Made by a program: the position numbers and the translations under genes
The notes under the pieces: generated by a model
What the model was told of the DNA's origin: nothing
Database searches by the model: none
Seen by the model: only the letters and a program-made list of their open reading frames with translations
NCBI RefSeq assembly: GCF_003149475.2
Contig: NZ_QFWV02000006.1
Coordinates: 105,982-169,981 of the forward strand
Direction: 5' to 3'
DNA from: Oceaniradius stylonematis
GTDB taxonomy: Bacteria; Pseudomonadota; Alphaproteobacteria; Rhizobiales; Rhizobiaceae
DNA length: 64,000 nucleotides
Part shown: piece by piece, positions 34,295 through 44,059 of the stretch
How the letters are laid out: every line of letters starts with the position of its first letter
Numbering within the stretch: position 1 is the first letter of the stretch

Positions 34295-37267
34295 GTGTCG
34301 ACGGCACCGGAAAACCAGACTGACGAGAACCACCCGCGCACCATCGCGATCGTCGACGATGCGGTGGCCGACACGTGCCGCCGATCGCTGATCGAAGCGG
34401 CCGAACGCGCCGGCGCGGACAAACTGCGCGGCGCGCTCGAAGGCGACGATCCGTGGGGCGGATTTCTGGTTGCCACGGCCAGCCACGCGCCGTTTCTCGC
34501 CGCCGCCATGGCGCGGAACGCCGCGACGCTGGACGCGCTCGATCCGTACCGGCTCGACAAGGCGATCGGCGAAACGGTCGCCGCGCTCGATGAACTCGCC
34601 CGGTCGGCATCGCCGCCGGACCTGTCCGAACAGGAGCTCTCGCGCCAGTTGCGTGATCTGAAGAGCCGGGCACACCTTCTGATCGCGCTCGGCGACCTTT
34701 GCGGTGTGCATACGGTCGAGCAGACGACCGGCCATCTGTCTGCGCTTGCCGAGGCGGCGCTGAACGCGGCGCTCAATTGGCTGCTTCGCGATCTGGCCCG
34801 CCAGAACAAGCTGGAACTGGCCGACCCAGGCGATCCGGGCAGGGGCTCGGGCGTGATCGTGCTCGGCATGGGCAAGTTGGGCGCCGGCGAACTCAACTAT
34901 TCCTCCGACATCGATCTGATCGTCTTCTTCGAGCATGAGCCCGAGGGTCTGACCTGGGTCGATCCCTATGAGGCCGGAGCCAATCTCTCCAAGATGCTGC
35001 GGCGGCTGATCCGCATCATGCAGGAACGCACCGGCGACGGCTACGTCTTCCGGACGGACTTGCGTCTGCGGCCCGATCCCGGCGCGATGCCGCTGGCCAT
35101 CTCCGTCGATGCCGCGCTCACCTATTATGAGGGCAGAGGCCAGAACTGGGAGCGCGCGGCGCTGATCAAGGCGCGGCCCGTCGCCGGCGACAGGGCTGCG
35201 GGCGAGGCGTTCCTTGCCCAGCTCACTCCCTTCATCTGGCGCAAATATCTCGATTATGCGGCTATCGCCGATGTCCAGTCGATCAAGCGCCAGATCCATG
35301 CTCACAAGGGCCACGGCGCCATCGCCATCGAGGGCCATAACGTCAAGCTCGGACGCGGCGGCATCCGCGAGATCGAGTTTTTCGTCCAGACCCAGCAACT
35401 GATCGCCGGCGGCCGCGCGCCGCACCTGCGCGACCGGCGCACGCTCGAAATGCTGCGGCGCTTTGCCGATGATGGCTGGATCACCGCCGACGCGCGCGAT
35501 GAGCTGACCGATGCCTATCGCTTCCTGCGCCGCGTCGAGCATGTCGTCCAGATGATCGGCGACGAGCAGACCCACACGTTGCCTGTCATCCATGAGGGCA
35601 TGGCTGCGGTCGCCGCCCTGATGGGCTTTGAGGAGACCGACGCATTCCGTCTTGCGCTGCGCGAGCGTCTGGTGACCGTCGAGCGCCATTTCGGCGATCT
35701 ATTCCAGGAAGGCGAAACGCTGGCTGCGGCGGCGGGCAATCTTTCCTTCACCGGCGAAGACCCCGATCCGGACACGCTCACGACCCTGTCGCAGCTCGGC
35801 TTCACCCGCCCGGCGGACATGTGGTCGGTGATCAGAAGCTGGCATTTCGGCCGCTATGGCGCGGTCCAGTCGCAAAAGGCGCGCGAGCGGCTGACCGGGA
35901 TCACGCCCGCCCTGCTGGAGGCCTTCGCCGCCACCGGCCAGCCGGATGACGCGTTGTTGCGTTTTGACGCGTTTCTCAAGGGGCTTCCCACGGGCATTCA
36001 ACTCTTCTCGATGCTGCATTCCAACCGCCACCTTCTGTCGCTGCTGTTGACCATCCTGTCGGCGGCCCCGCGGCTGTCGGAAATCATCACCAAGCGCCCG
36101 CTGGTGTTCGACGGCATGCTGGACCCCGCCTTTTACGAGGGCTTGCCCGACCGCGAGGAGCTGGCTTCGAGCCTCGGCGACTTCCTCGGCGACGCCCGGC
36201 ACTATGAGGACCGCCTCGACCGGCTGCGCATCTTCGCCGCCGAGCAACGCTTCCTTGTCGGCGTACGATTTTTGACCGGTGCGGCCAAAGCCGAGCAGAT
36301 GGGCGAGGCGCTGACCAACATCGCCGATCTCGCCATCGCCGAAGCGTTGGATGCGGCACGCCGCGAAGTGGCGCGGCGGCACGGTCATGTACCGGGCGGC
36401 GAGTGCTGCGTTCTGGCGCTCGGCCGGCTGGGGTCCCACGAGATGACGGCCGGCAGCGATGTCGATCTCATCCTGCTCTACGACCATCCCGAGGGGATCG
36501 ACGCCAGCGACGGCGACAAGGAACTCGCGCCGACGCAGTACTACGCCCGGCTCACCCAGCGCCTGATTGCGGCCCTTTCCGCCCCGACCAGCGAAGGCGT
36601 CCTCTATGAGGTCGACTTCCGGCTGCGGCCGTCGGGCAACAAGGGACCTCTGGCCACCTCGCTGCGTGCGTTCTCGCACTATCAGCGATCCGAGGCCTGG
36701 ACGTGGGAGCATATGGCACTGACGCGCGCCCGCGTCGTGACGGGAGACGAGGGGTTGAGTGCGCGGGTCCAAGAGGAGTTGCACGCCATCCTGGCCCTTC
36801 CGAGCGATGCCGACGCGGTTCGCGCGGACGTTCTTGCCATGCGCGCAAGGCTTTTGCGGGACAAGCCGCCGCGCGGCGAATGGGACCTCAAACGCGTCTC
36901 CGGCGGCATCACCGACATCGATTTTCTGGCCCAGTACTGGCGGCTGACGGCCTTACCAAAGCTTAATTTGAAGGGCGCCCGCGCGACCGCTATTTTCAGT
37001 GTGCTTGACGATGCGGTGATCGGCGGGCGGCAAAGAGAGGATCTGGTGTCCGCCGCCCATGATTACGCAACGGTCGGCCACATGCTGCGGCTGTGCACGT
37101 CCGAGGCCTTCGACCCCGAACAGGCACCCCGTGGTCTCGTGGAGGCCCTGTGCTCGAAGTTCCATGTGCCGGCGATCGGCCATGTCGAGGCGCGTCTGAA
37201 AAGCCATCGCGAGCGGGTGGAAGCCATTTTCCACGACGTGATCGGTGAACCGGTGCCGGAGGCGTGA
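34295..37267 (+). CDS. glnE: Bifunctional glutamine synthetase adenylyltransferase/adenylyl-removing enzyme
   Basis: The GTG start with CGGAGAAG upstream gives 990 residues, the family length. Two nucleotidyltransferase domains are present. The N-terminal deadenylylase has LGMGKLGAGELNYSSDIDLI (Asp 205 and Asp 207); the C-terminal adenylylase has LGRLGSHEMTAGSDVDLILL near residue 710. Each is followed by an FRTDLRLRP or YEVDFRLRP block. The enzyme adjusts glutamine synthetase activity to nitrogen status through PII proteins. The order degP, two-component pair, glnE is common in Rhizobiales. Confidence 0.95.
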   Translation: MSTAPENQTDENHPRTIAIVDDAVADTCRRSLIEAAERAGADKLRGALEGDDPWGGFLVATASHAPFLAAAMARNAATLDALDPYRLDKAIGETVAALDELARSASPPDLSEQELSRQLRDLKSRAHLLIALGDLCGVHTVEQTTGHLSALAEAALNAALNWLLRDLARQNKLELADPGDPGRGSGVIVLGMGKLGAGELNYSSDIDLIVFFEHEPEGLTWVDPYEAGANLSKMLRRLIRIMQERTGDGYVFRTDLRLRPDPGAMPLAISVDAALTYYEGRGQNWERAALIKARPVAGDRAAGEAFLAQLTPFIWRKYLDYAAIADVQSIKRQIHAHKGHGAIAIEGHNVKLGRGGIREIEFFVQTQQLIAGGRAPHLRDRRTLEMLRRFADDGWITADARDELTDAYRFLRRVEHVVQMIGDEQTHTLPVIHEGMAAVAALMGFEETDAFRLALRERLVTVERHFGDLFQEGETLAAAAGNLSFTGEDPDPDTLTTLSQLGFTRPADMWSVIRSWHFGRYGAVQSQKARERLTGITPALLEAFAATGQPDDALLRFDAFLKGLPTGIQLFSMLHSNRHLLSLLLTILSAAPRLSEIITKRPLVFDGMLDPAFYEGLPDREELASSLGDFLGDARHYEDRLDRLRIFAAEQRFLVGVRFLTGAAKAEQMGEALTNIADLAIAEALDAARREVARRHGHVPGGECCVLALGRLGSHEMTAGSDVDLILLYDHPEGIDASDGDKELAPTQYYARLTQRLIAALSAPTSEGVLYEVDFRLRPSGNKGPLATSLRAFSHYQRSEAWTWEHMALTRARVVTGDEGLSARVQEELHAILALPSDADAVRADVLAMRARLLRDKPPRGEWDLKRVSGGITDIDFLAQYWRLTALPKLNLKGARATAIFSVLDDAVIGGRQREDLVSAAHDYATVGHMLRLCTSEAFDPEQAPRGLVEALCSKFHVPAIGHVEARLKSHRERVEAIFHDVIGEPVPEA

Positions 37268-37327
37268 CGGGAAGCATGCCGGCGGCCTTGCATCGCGGGA
37301 TGACGAACGATGCAAAGGTATACGTCA

Positions 37328-37771
37328 ATGACTCTCTTCAGAAAAATCAACATTGCCCTTCTCGCAGCCGTGGTGACCGTCACCGGGGCAGGTATCGCCC
37401 TTGCTGACGATCGCGGCGGCAAACGCGGTGAAATGCGCTTCGAGCGGCTCGACGCCGACAGCGACGGTTCGGTCACGTTTGCGGAGTTCTCCCGCCCGAT
37501 GATGGAGCGCTTCAACGAAGCCGATGCCGACGGCGACGGGACGATCAGTGCCACCGAACTGGAAGAGGCGCTTGAAAGCCGCCGCGCCGAGCGTCGCGCC
37601 AGCCACATGATCGAACGGTTCGACATTGACGGCGACGAGCGCGTCTCGGCCGACGAGATCGTCAACCGCCAGGAAAAGATGTTCGCGCTGATGGATCGCG
37701 ACGATTCGGGCGTCATTACCGAAGACGAACTGCCGCGCCGCTTTGCCGGCGGCAAGCGCCGCGGCAACTGA
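37328..37771 (+). CDS. Exported EF-hand calcium-binding protein
   Basis: I chose the ATG at 37328 because AAAGG lies about 9 bases upstream; it gives 147 residues. A signal peptide ends at about residue 26 (GIALADD). Four EF-hand loops follow: DADSDGSVTFAE, DADGDGTISATE, DIDGDERVSADE and DRDDSGVITEDE. All keep Asp at positions 1, 3 and 5 and Glu at 12. A basic tail (GGKRRGN) ends the protein. It probably binds calcium in the periplasm. It converges on the PAS kinase gene 8 bases away. Confidence 0.85.
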   Translation: MTLFRKINIALLAAVVTVTGAGIALADDRGGKRGEMRFERLDADSDGSVTFAEFSRPMMERFNEADADGDGTISATELEEALESRRAERRASHMIERFDIDGDERVSADEIVNRQEKMFALMDRDDSGVITEDELPRRFAGGKRRGN

Positions 37772-37779
37772 TCGGCGGA

Positions 37780-40095
37780 TCAGGCCTGACCGGGCGCGGC
37801 ATCGTGCGCGTCCGGTTGCCCGTCTTCATCGACCGGCAGACGGACCACAACGATCGTCCCGTGACCCGGCCGCGACCGGATGGTCACCGTGCCGCCATGC
37901 AGCTCGACCAGCGACTTGGAGATCGCCAGGCCAAGGCCTGACCCGCCATGGTTCTTGGAGAACTGGTTGGCGACCTGCTCGAACGGCCGCCCCAGCCGCT
38001 TGAGCGCATCGGGCGGAATGCCGCAGCCATCGTCGGCAATGAGAATCCGTGCCCTTGCGCCGTCGACTTTCGCCCGAATGCGGATGCTGCCGTCCTGATC
38101 GGTGAACTTGACCGCATTGGTCAGAAGATTGATCAGAATCTGCTTCATTGCCCGCCGGTCGGCATGGATGTGCATTGCCGGCGCCACGCCTTCCTCGATC
38201 GTGATCGACTTCGCCTTGGCCTGCAGTGACACCATCTGCACGACCTCGCCGATCAGCGGCGCCAGATCGGTGTCCTGCCGGTCGAGAATGACACGGCCCG
38301 CCTCAATCTTCGACATTTCCAGAATGTCGTCGATGACGTTGAGCAGGAACGCGCCGCTGTCGTGGATGTCGGCGATGTATTCGTCATACCGTTCCGAACC
38401 CAGCGGACCGAACATGCGTTGCTGCATCATCTCCGAAAAGCCGATGATCGCGTTGAGCGGCGTGCGCAATTCGTGGCTGACATTGGCCAGGAACTCGGTC
38501 TTGGCCTGATTGGCCGCTTCCGCCCGGTCCTTGGCGTCGAGGAACTTGTGGTTGATCTCCTCGAGCGCGTGCGCCTTTTCCTGCTCGGCCTGGCGGGCGA
38601 TCGACAGGTCCTGAATGGTTGCCATCAGCCGTCGCTCGGAATCGGTCAGTCGTTCTTCCTGCAGCTTGAGCTGGGTGATGTCCGCACCGACCGAAATTGT
38701 CCCACCGGCCGGGGTCGGCCGCTCGTTGATCTGCAGCCAGCGTCCGTCCTCGATCTGGCGTTCGAGCGTTACGGCGCCGTCGCCCGCCTGCGGAATGCGC
38801 CGCTCGGTCACCGGCTCGCGCATCAGCGCCCGGATTTCCGCCCGCTTCATGCCGGTGCGGATCGAGCCCTCGCCCAGTCCGTTGATTTCCATGAACTTTC
38901 GGTTGCAAAGGACGAGCCTGTCCTGCTTGTCCCACAGAGCGAAGCTCTCCGATGTGCTCTCGATGGCGGCCTTCAGGTTCTGGCTGGCGATCTGCGACAG
39001 TTCCGTCAGGCGGTGCTGCTCGGTCATGTCGACGGCGATGCCGATCAGATGATTGCCATGGCCGGGATGTTCGGCCAGTTCGGTGCGGATGCGCAGGCGT
39101 ACATAATGGCCTTCGGCGTGCCGCATGCGCAGGATGCGATCGACGCCCTTGATCTCCATCGCCGCGGCCCGTTCGGCGAGATCGAACAGGTCCGCATCCT
39201 CGGGGTGCACGAGCTTGGACACCTCGCCAAACGACAGGACGTCGTTGACGGGCGCATAGCCCAGAAGATCGAACATGGATCGCGACCAGTAGATGCGGCC
39301 GCGCGCCAGATCCCAATCCCACAGGCCGCAATGGCCGCGCGACAGCGCCAGATCCATGCGCTTGTGGGTTTCGCAATAGACCTGGTCGGCCTCGTGTGCA
39401 CGCGCCACCTGCCCGAAATAGGCATAGAGCAGGATGAGAAGGATCGACGACATGGCGACGAAAAGCGCCACGTTCATCGAAGCGCGCTGCCGCCACGGCG
39501 TGTAGATCGCGCCGGTCGGCTGCAGGGCGAGGATGACGAAACCGTCGGCGTCCGAGACTTTCGACGCGGCGGCGAGGCAAGGCTTGTCGCCGAGCATGAC
39601 AGTCTGCACGCCTGCATCCTGACCGAACATCGTCAGCGGCTGCACCCCGTCGAGCCGACTCGCAAGACGGTCGCCGATCATGTCGGTCGTTCCGCCGCGC
39701 TGGCTGATCACCGTGCCGCCGGCGTCCGCGACGATGAACATGCGGCCGGTGGAGAGTGCCTCGGCCGGCAAGGCGCGCGACAGGATGCGGTCGAAATCGG
39801 CCGCGCCATGTGGCGCAAACCCGTTACGCTCGGCTTCGCGCACCGCAGCGGCGCCGGTGTCGGCCAGCAGCGACAGCATGATCCGGGCCGACTGGCCTGC
39901 CTGTTCGCGGTCGTTCATCAGAGCCATCGCGCGGGCGCTGAAGACAATCGCAAGGAAGACGAGGATCAGGACCGGGATCGAGCGCTTCAGCCATGGTTCG
40001 AGCGCGAGGAGGCGCTGAAAGGCCGGTTCAGCGAGAAACCGCGCGAGGCCGGTCATGCCCCCCGGTTCTGCCTTGCTGGTCTCGCTGACTGCCAC
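37780..40095 (-). CDS. PAS-domain sensor histidine kinase, DivJ/PleC/PdhS group
   Basis: The GTG at 40095 has a strong GGAGGGAG site 6 bases upstream and gives 771 residues. Membrane segments lie at about 39-60 and 207-228, with a periplasmic domain of about 145 residues between them. Two PAS domains follow (about 245-360 and 375-475), then a coiled coil to 530. The H-box FLANVSHELRTPLNAIIGFS has acceptor His 541. The ATPase has LLTNAVKFT, DDGCGIPPD, F-box LGRPFEQ and GGSGLGLAIS. The F-box resembles kinases that act on DivK. CbrA- or PdhS-like function is possible; the exact orthologue is unclear. Confidence 0.88.
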   Translation of the reverse strand: MAVSETSKAEPGGMTGLARFLAEPAFQRLLALEPWLKRSIPVLILVFLAIVFSARAMALMNDREQAGQSARIMLSLLADTGAAAVREAERNGFAPHGAADFDRILSRALPAEALSTGRMFIVADAGGTVISQRGGTTDMIGDRLASRLDGVQPLTMFGQDAGVQTVMLGDKPCLAAASKVSDADGFVILALQPTGAIYTPWRQRASMNVALFVAMSSILLILLYAYFGQVARAHEADQVYCETHKRMDLALSRGHCGLWDWDLARGRIYWSRSMFDLLGYAPVNDVLSFGEVSKLVHPEDADLFDLAERAAAMEIKGVDRILRMRHAEGHYVRLRIRTELAEHPGHGNHLIGIAVDMTEQHRLTELSQIASQNLKAAIESTSESFALWDKQDRLVLCNRKFMEINGLGEGSIRTGMKRAEIRALMREPVTERRIPQAGDGAVTLERQIEDGRWLQINERPTPAGGTISVGADITQLKLQEERLTDSERRLMATIQDLSIARQAEQEKAHALEEINHKFLDAKDRAEAANQAKTEFLANVSHELRTPLNAIIGFSEMMQQRMFGPLGSERYDEYIADIHDSGAFLLNVIDDILEMSKIEAGRVILDRQDTDLAPLIGEVVQMVSLQAKAKSITIEEGVAPAMHIHADRRAMKQILINLLTNAVKFTDQDGSIRIRAKVDGARARILIADDGCGIPPDALKRLGRPFEQVANQFSKNHGGSGLGLAISKSLVELHGGTVTIRSRPGHGTIVVVRLPVDEDGQPDAHDAAPGQA

Positions 40096-40230
40096 GTGCT
40101 CTCCCTCCGACAGCTCGACACTGCCGGCCCCCGACGGATTCTTGCCGATTGTTCCTGAAACGCGACACGCCCACTCGAACTGCCGAATCGCAGACAATGA
40201 ATCAAAACCGATTCGGCCTGTCCACAGCCG

Positions 40231-40245
40231 TTAACGATTTTTTTA
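40231..40245. promoter_or_regulatory. CtrA-box-like sequence in the PAS kinase/pepN gap
   Basis: TTAA, seven bases (CGATTTT), then TTTA is one mismatch from TTAA-N7-TTAA. It lies about 135 bases upstream of the PAS kinase start and just beyond the pepN stop. The T-run inside makes chance matches more likely. Confidence 0.2.
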
Positions 40246-40262
40246 CCCCGCCATTTCGGGGG

Positions 40263-42923
40263 TCAGGCCAGCGTGCGGTCGATAATGTCGGCCAGATCGC
40301 GTGAGACGCGGTCGCCTCGTCGCAGCGACTCGATGGCCGTTTTTGCGCGCTGGCGCCGGCCCGGCTCGAGGTTTCGCCAGGCCCGCATCGCCGTCATCAG
40401 GCGCGCGGCAACCTGCGGGTTCTTCGCATCGATCCGCCTGATCGCCGCGCACAAGAGCTCGTAGCCCTTGCCGTCGGCGCGGTTGAAGGCGACCGGATTG
40501 CCGGTGGCGAACGCGCCGATCAGCGAGCGCAGCCGGTTGGGATTGTCCCAGGAAAAGCCGGGCGCTTTGGTCAGCGCCTGCACGGTTTCCACCGTCTCGG
40601 CGCGCGGAACCGTCGCCTGGATGGTGAACCATTTGTCGAGCACGATCGGCTCGGCGCGGAACGCGGTCCGAAACGCTTCGAGCGCCTGCGCGGCGGCTTC
40701 GCTTTCGGGTGCAAGATGGGTCAGCACCATCAGCGCATGGGCGCGATCGGTCATGTTGTCGGCTTCGGCGAGAGCCTGTTCGGCCAGATCGGTGCTGCGC
40801 GCGGCATGGCACAGCATGGTCAGGGCCACATTGCGCAATGCGCGGCGGCCGGCCCCCTCGGCGCCCGGGTCATAGGCGTTGCGCGGCTGCAGTTCGTGAT
40901 AGATGCGGGCAAACACGCGCTCGCAGGCCTTTGCCAGGTGCTCGGTGACGCCGCGCCGCGCCTTGTTGATCGCATCCGGATCGATGTCGCGGCCGATCTC
41001 GCGGGCAATGTCGGTTTCGGCCGGCAGCGTCAGGCAAAGAGCGCGGTAGGCATTGTCGAACGTCCCATCGCCGGCAACGGCCGAAAAGATATCGACAAGC
41101 GCATCGCTCGCCGCGGCCGGATCCCCCGCCGAGACGGCCCGCGTCGCCTTGATCAGGTCTTCCATCGCCAGGCTGTTGAGCGCTTCCCAGCGTGAGAACG
41201 GATCGCTGTCATGGCGTGCGAGAAAAAACCGGTCGCGCGTGGGCGCCTGCGGCACCCGCGTCACCGGCGCGGAAAATCCGCGCAGCACCGACAGGACCGG
41301 TTCCTCGGCGATGCCGGTAAAGACGATTTCGTGCTTCGGTTCGGTGATCACCAGAACTCCGTCCTCGCCCTCGTGCTGCATCGTCCGGGCGCCGCTCACC
41401 GCGTCATGGTCGAGTGTCGAGCCGTTCTTGCCTGCGAGCGCGAAGGCGATCGGGATGACCATCGGTGCGTTCGGCGTGCCGGCAACCGGCGGCTTCAGGC
41501 TCTGGTTGACGGTTACCGCGAATGTCCGCGCCGTCCGGTCGTAGCGCGTCGTGATCGCCAGATTGGGCGTGCCGGGCTGATCGTACCAGAGCGCGAACTG
41601 CGTCAGGTCCGTCTGCGCCGCTTCGGCAAAGCAGGCCAGGAACTGTTCGATGGTCGCCGCCTCTCCGTCATGGCGCTGGAAATAGAGATCCATGCCGGCG
41701 GCAAAGCCCTTGGCGCCCAGCAGCGTGCGCAGCATTCGCACGATCTCGGCGCCCTTCTCGTAGACGGTTGCCGTGTAGAAATTGTTGATCTCGCGATAGG
41801 TGCGCGGCCGCACGGGATGCGCAAGCGGGCCCGAATCCTCGGGAAACTGATGCGCCCGCAAGAGCCGCACATCGCCGATCCGCTTGACCGGACGCGAACG
41901 CATGTCGGCGGAGAACTCCTGGTCGCGATAGACCGTCAGTCCTTCCTTCAGGCAAAGCTGGAACCAGTCGCGGCAGGTGATGCGGTTGCCCGTCCAGTTG
42001 TGGAAATACTCATGCGCGATGATCGCCTCGATCGACGCATAGTCCTGGTCGGTCGCTGTACGCGGATCGGCCAGCACATATTTGTCGTTGAAGATGTTGA
42101 GGCCCTTGTTCTCCATCGCGCCCATGTTGAAATCGGACACGGCGACGATCTGGAAGATGTCGAGATCATATTCGAGACCGAAACGCTCTTCGTCCCAGCG
42201 CATCGACCGCTTGAGCGCATCCATCGCATAAGCGGCACGCGGCTCCTTGCCGTGTTCGACATAGATCTTCAGCGTGACCAGACGTCCCGATGCCGTCGTG
42301 AATTCGTCCTCCACCACGCCAAGATTGCCGGCAAAAAGCGCGAACAGGTAGGACGGCTTGGGGTGCGGGTCGTGCCAGACCGCATAGTGGCGGCCATCGC
42401 CCAGATCGCCGTTCTCGACGGGATTGCCGTTCGACAGGAGCAATGGCACGTCCTTGCGGTCCGCTTCGATCCGCACCGCGTAGACCGACAGGACGTCCGG
42501 CCGGTCGAGGAAATAGGTGATGCGGCGGAAACCTTCGGCCTCGCATTGCGTGCAGTAATTGCCGCCGGTGCGGTAGAGCCCCATCAACTGGGTGTTCGCG
42601 GTCGGATCGACGACCGTCTCGATCTCCAGCGTGAACGTCTCGGACGCCGGGGGCGCGTTGACGACGAGCGCGTCAGCGGTTGCGCTGACGGCATTGTCGC
42701 CCGCGTCTGCGCCGTCGATCCGCGCGCCGACGAATGTCAGCCCGTCGCCGTCCAGTGTCAGCGGCGTGCCGGGCGCGACGCCGGCCCGCCGCCGCATCTG
42801 CAGCTTCGCCGTGACGCGCGTCCGGGTCGGGTCGAGGCGGAACACCAGGTCGGTCTTGTCGATCAGATAGTCGCTTGGCCGATAATCGCCCAGCCTGATG
42901 ACCTGTCCGGTTTCGGTTCGCAT
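40263..42923 (-). CDS. pepN: Aminopeptidase N (M1 family zinc metallopeptidase)
   Basis: The product is 886 residues, typical of the proteobacterial PepN group. The exopeptidase motif GAMEN is at 268-272, and the zinc site HEYFH at 304-308 with Glu 305 as base and the third ligand Glu 327 in CLKEGLTVYRD. The C-terminal DUF3458-like helical region ends RDLADIIDRTLA. It removes N-terminal residues from peptides in the cytoplasm. The gene is single, 167 bases from the PAS kinase, and transcribed in the same direction. Confidence 0.95.
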   Translation of the reverse strand: MRTETGQVIRLGDYRPSDYLIDKTDLVFRLDPTRTRVTAKLQMRRRAGVAPGTPLTLDGDGLTFVGARIDGADAGDNAVSATADALVVNAPPASETFTLEIETVVDPTANTQLMGLYRTGGNYCTQCEAEGFRRITYFLDRPDVLSVYAVRIEADRKDVPLLLSNGNPVENGDLGDGRHYAVWHDPHPKPSYLFALFAGNLGVVEDEFTTASGRLVTLKIYVEHGKEPRAAYAMDALKRSMRWDEERFGLEYDLDIFQIVAVSDFNMGAMENKGLNIFNDKYVLADPRTATDQDYASIEAIIAHEYFHNWTGNRITCRDWFQLCLKEGLTVYRDQEFSADMRSRPVKRIGDVRLLRAHQFPEDSGPLAHPVRPRTYREINNFYTATVYEKGAEIVRMLRTLLGAKGFAAGMDLYFQRHDGEAATIEQFLACFAEAAQTDLTQFALWYDQPGTPNLAITTRYDRTARTFAVTVNQSLKPPVAGTPNAPMVIPIAFALAGKNGSTLDHDAVSGARTMQHEGEDGVLVITEPKHEIVFTGIAEEPVLSVLRGFSAPVTRVPQAPTRDRFFLARHDSDPFSRWEALNSLAMEDLIKATRAVSAGDPAAASDALVDIFSAVAGDGTFDNAYRALCLTLPAETDIAREIGRDIDPDAINKARRGVTEHLAKACERVFARIYHELQPRNAYDPGAEGAGRRALRNVALTMLCHAARSTDLAEQALAEADNMTDRAHALMVLTHLAPESEAAAQALEAFRTAFRAEPIVLDKWFTIQATVPRAETVETVQALTKAPGFSWDNPNRLRSLIGAFATGNPVAFNRADGKGYELLCAAIRRIDAKNPQVAARLMTAMRAWRNLEPGRRQRAKTAIESLRRGDRVSRDLADIIDRTLA

Positions 42924-43056
42924 CGCCTCTTGCCCTTCGTTACCATCCCGACCGCCAAAGCGCCCGTTTACACGATCGCATCCGGGCCGTCATGGGCAAT
43001 TGCGCGCGGGTGCGGTGGCCTTGCATTCGTCTGCCGGCGGGTTCATTGAAGCCCAT

Positions 43057-44007
43057 GTGACCGGCCCGGCAGCATCTCCCGCACCCGAACAGAACCCGCT
43101 CCTCGGCATCGCCCTGAAGGTGGCCTCGGTCTGCGCCTTCATGGCGATGGCGACCGCCATCAAAATCGCCGGGCAGTTGCCGCCCGGCCAGATCGTCTTC
43201 TTTCGATCCTTCTTCGCCATCCTGCCGATCGTCGCCTATCTGCTGGTCACGCGGCAGTTCACGGATGCCTGGTACACGGACCGCCCGTTGAGCCATGTGC
43301 TGCGCGGTCTGGTCGGGGTGAGCGCGATGGGCCTTGGATTTTTTGGCCTGACCCGCCTGCCGCTGCCCGATGCCATCGCGATCGGCTATGCGCGGCCGCT
43401 GCTCACGGTCGTGCTCGGCGCCCTGATTCTCGGCGAGGTCGTCCGCCGCTATCGCTGGAGCGCCGTCATCATCGGGCTGGTCGGCGTCATGATCATCTCC
43501 TGGCCCAATCTGCAACTGCTGCGCGGCGGCGGCGATGCCGGCCAGGCCGCCGGGGCGCTTGCCACTTTCCTGTCGGCCTGCCTTGCCGCCTTCGCTTTCG
43601 TACTCGTGCGCCGGCTGGTCGATACCGAGAAGACCGCGACGATCGTGCTGTACTTCTCGATCACGGCCAGCGTACTCGCGCTGTTCTCGATCCCGTTCGG
43701 CTGGAGCGCGCTCACCGCAGTCCAGACGTCGGCTCTGGTCGCCGCCGGCTTCTGTGGGGGGCTGGGGCAGATCCTCCTCACTCAGAGCTATCGCTACGCG
43801 GAAACATCGACGATCGCGCCCTTCGAATACACGTCGGTCGTGCTGTCGATCGTCATCGGAATCGCGCTGTTCGCCGAATATCCGACGGCCGCCACACTGG
43901 TCGGCTCGGCCATCGTCGTCGCCTCGGGCATTTTCATCATCTATCGCGAGCACCGCCTGGGGCTCGAGCGCGGCAAGGCGCGGCCGGTAACCCCGCCGCA
44001 CGGCTGA
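43057..44007 (+). CDS. DMT-superfamily transporter (EamA domains)
   Basis: The frame is open far upstream, but protein-like sequence begins near the GTG at 43057 (VTGPAASPAPEQNPLLG), giving about 316 residues; other upstream GTG codons are possible and the ribosome-binding site is weak. Ten membrane helices form two EamA repeats, with FFRSFFAILPIVAYLLVT in the first and FEYTSVVLSIVIGIALFAEY in the second. The substrate is unknown; exporters of amino acids or metabolites are common in this group. It is divergent from pepN. Confidence 0.82.
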   Translation: MTGPAASPAPEQNPLLGIALKVASVCAFMAMATAIKIAGQLPPGQIVFFRSFFAILPIVAYLLVTRQFTDAWYTDRPLSHVLRGLVGVSAMGLGFFGLTRLPLPDAIAIGYARPLLTVVLGALILGEVVRRYRWSAVIIGLVGVMIISWPNLQLLRGGGDAGQAAGALATFLSACLAAFAFVLVRRLVDTEKTATIVLYFSITASVLALFSIPFGWSALTAVQTSALVAAGFCGGLGQILLTQSYRYAETSTIAPFEYTSVVLSIVIGIALFAEYPTAATLVGSAIVVASGIFIIYREHRLGLERGKARPVTPPHG

Positions 44008-44059
44008 GCAAAAAAACCTCCTCCTGGGATGTCAGCGTCGAAGGACGTGGCCGTGTTGT

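Noticed and set aside
38362-40158. 598-residue plus-strand frame over the PAS kinase
   Set aside because: Shadow frame; kinase motifs are on the minus strand. Similar shadows over pepN (41211-43049), ETF-QO (50421-52325) and the hydrolase/degP region (29062-30915) were also dropped.
44008-44059. Possible terminator after the DMT transporter gene
   Set aside because: There is an A-run and CCTCC/GGGA pieces but no stable stem; not enough to annotate.
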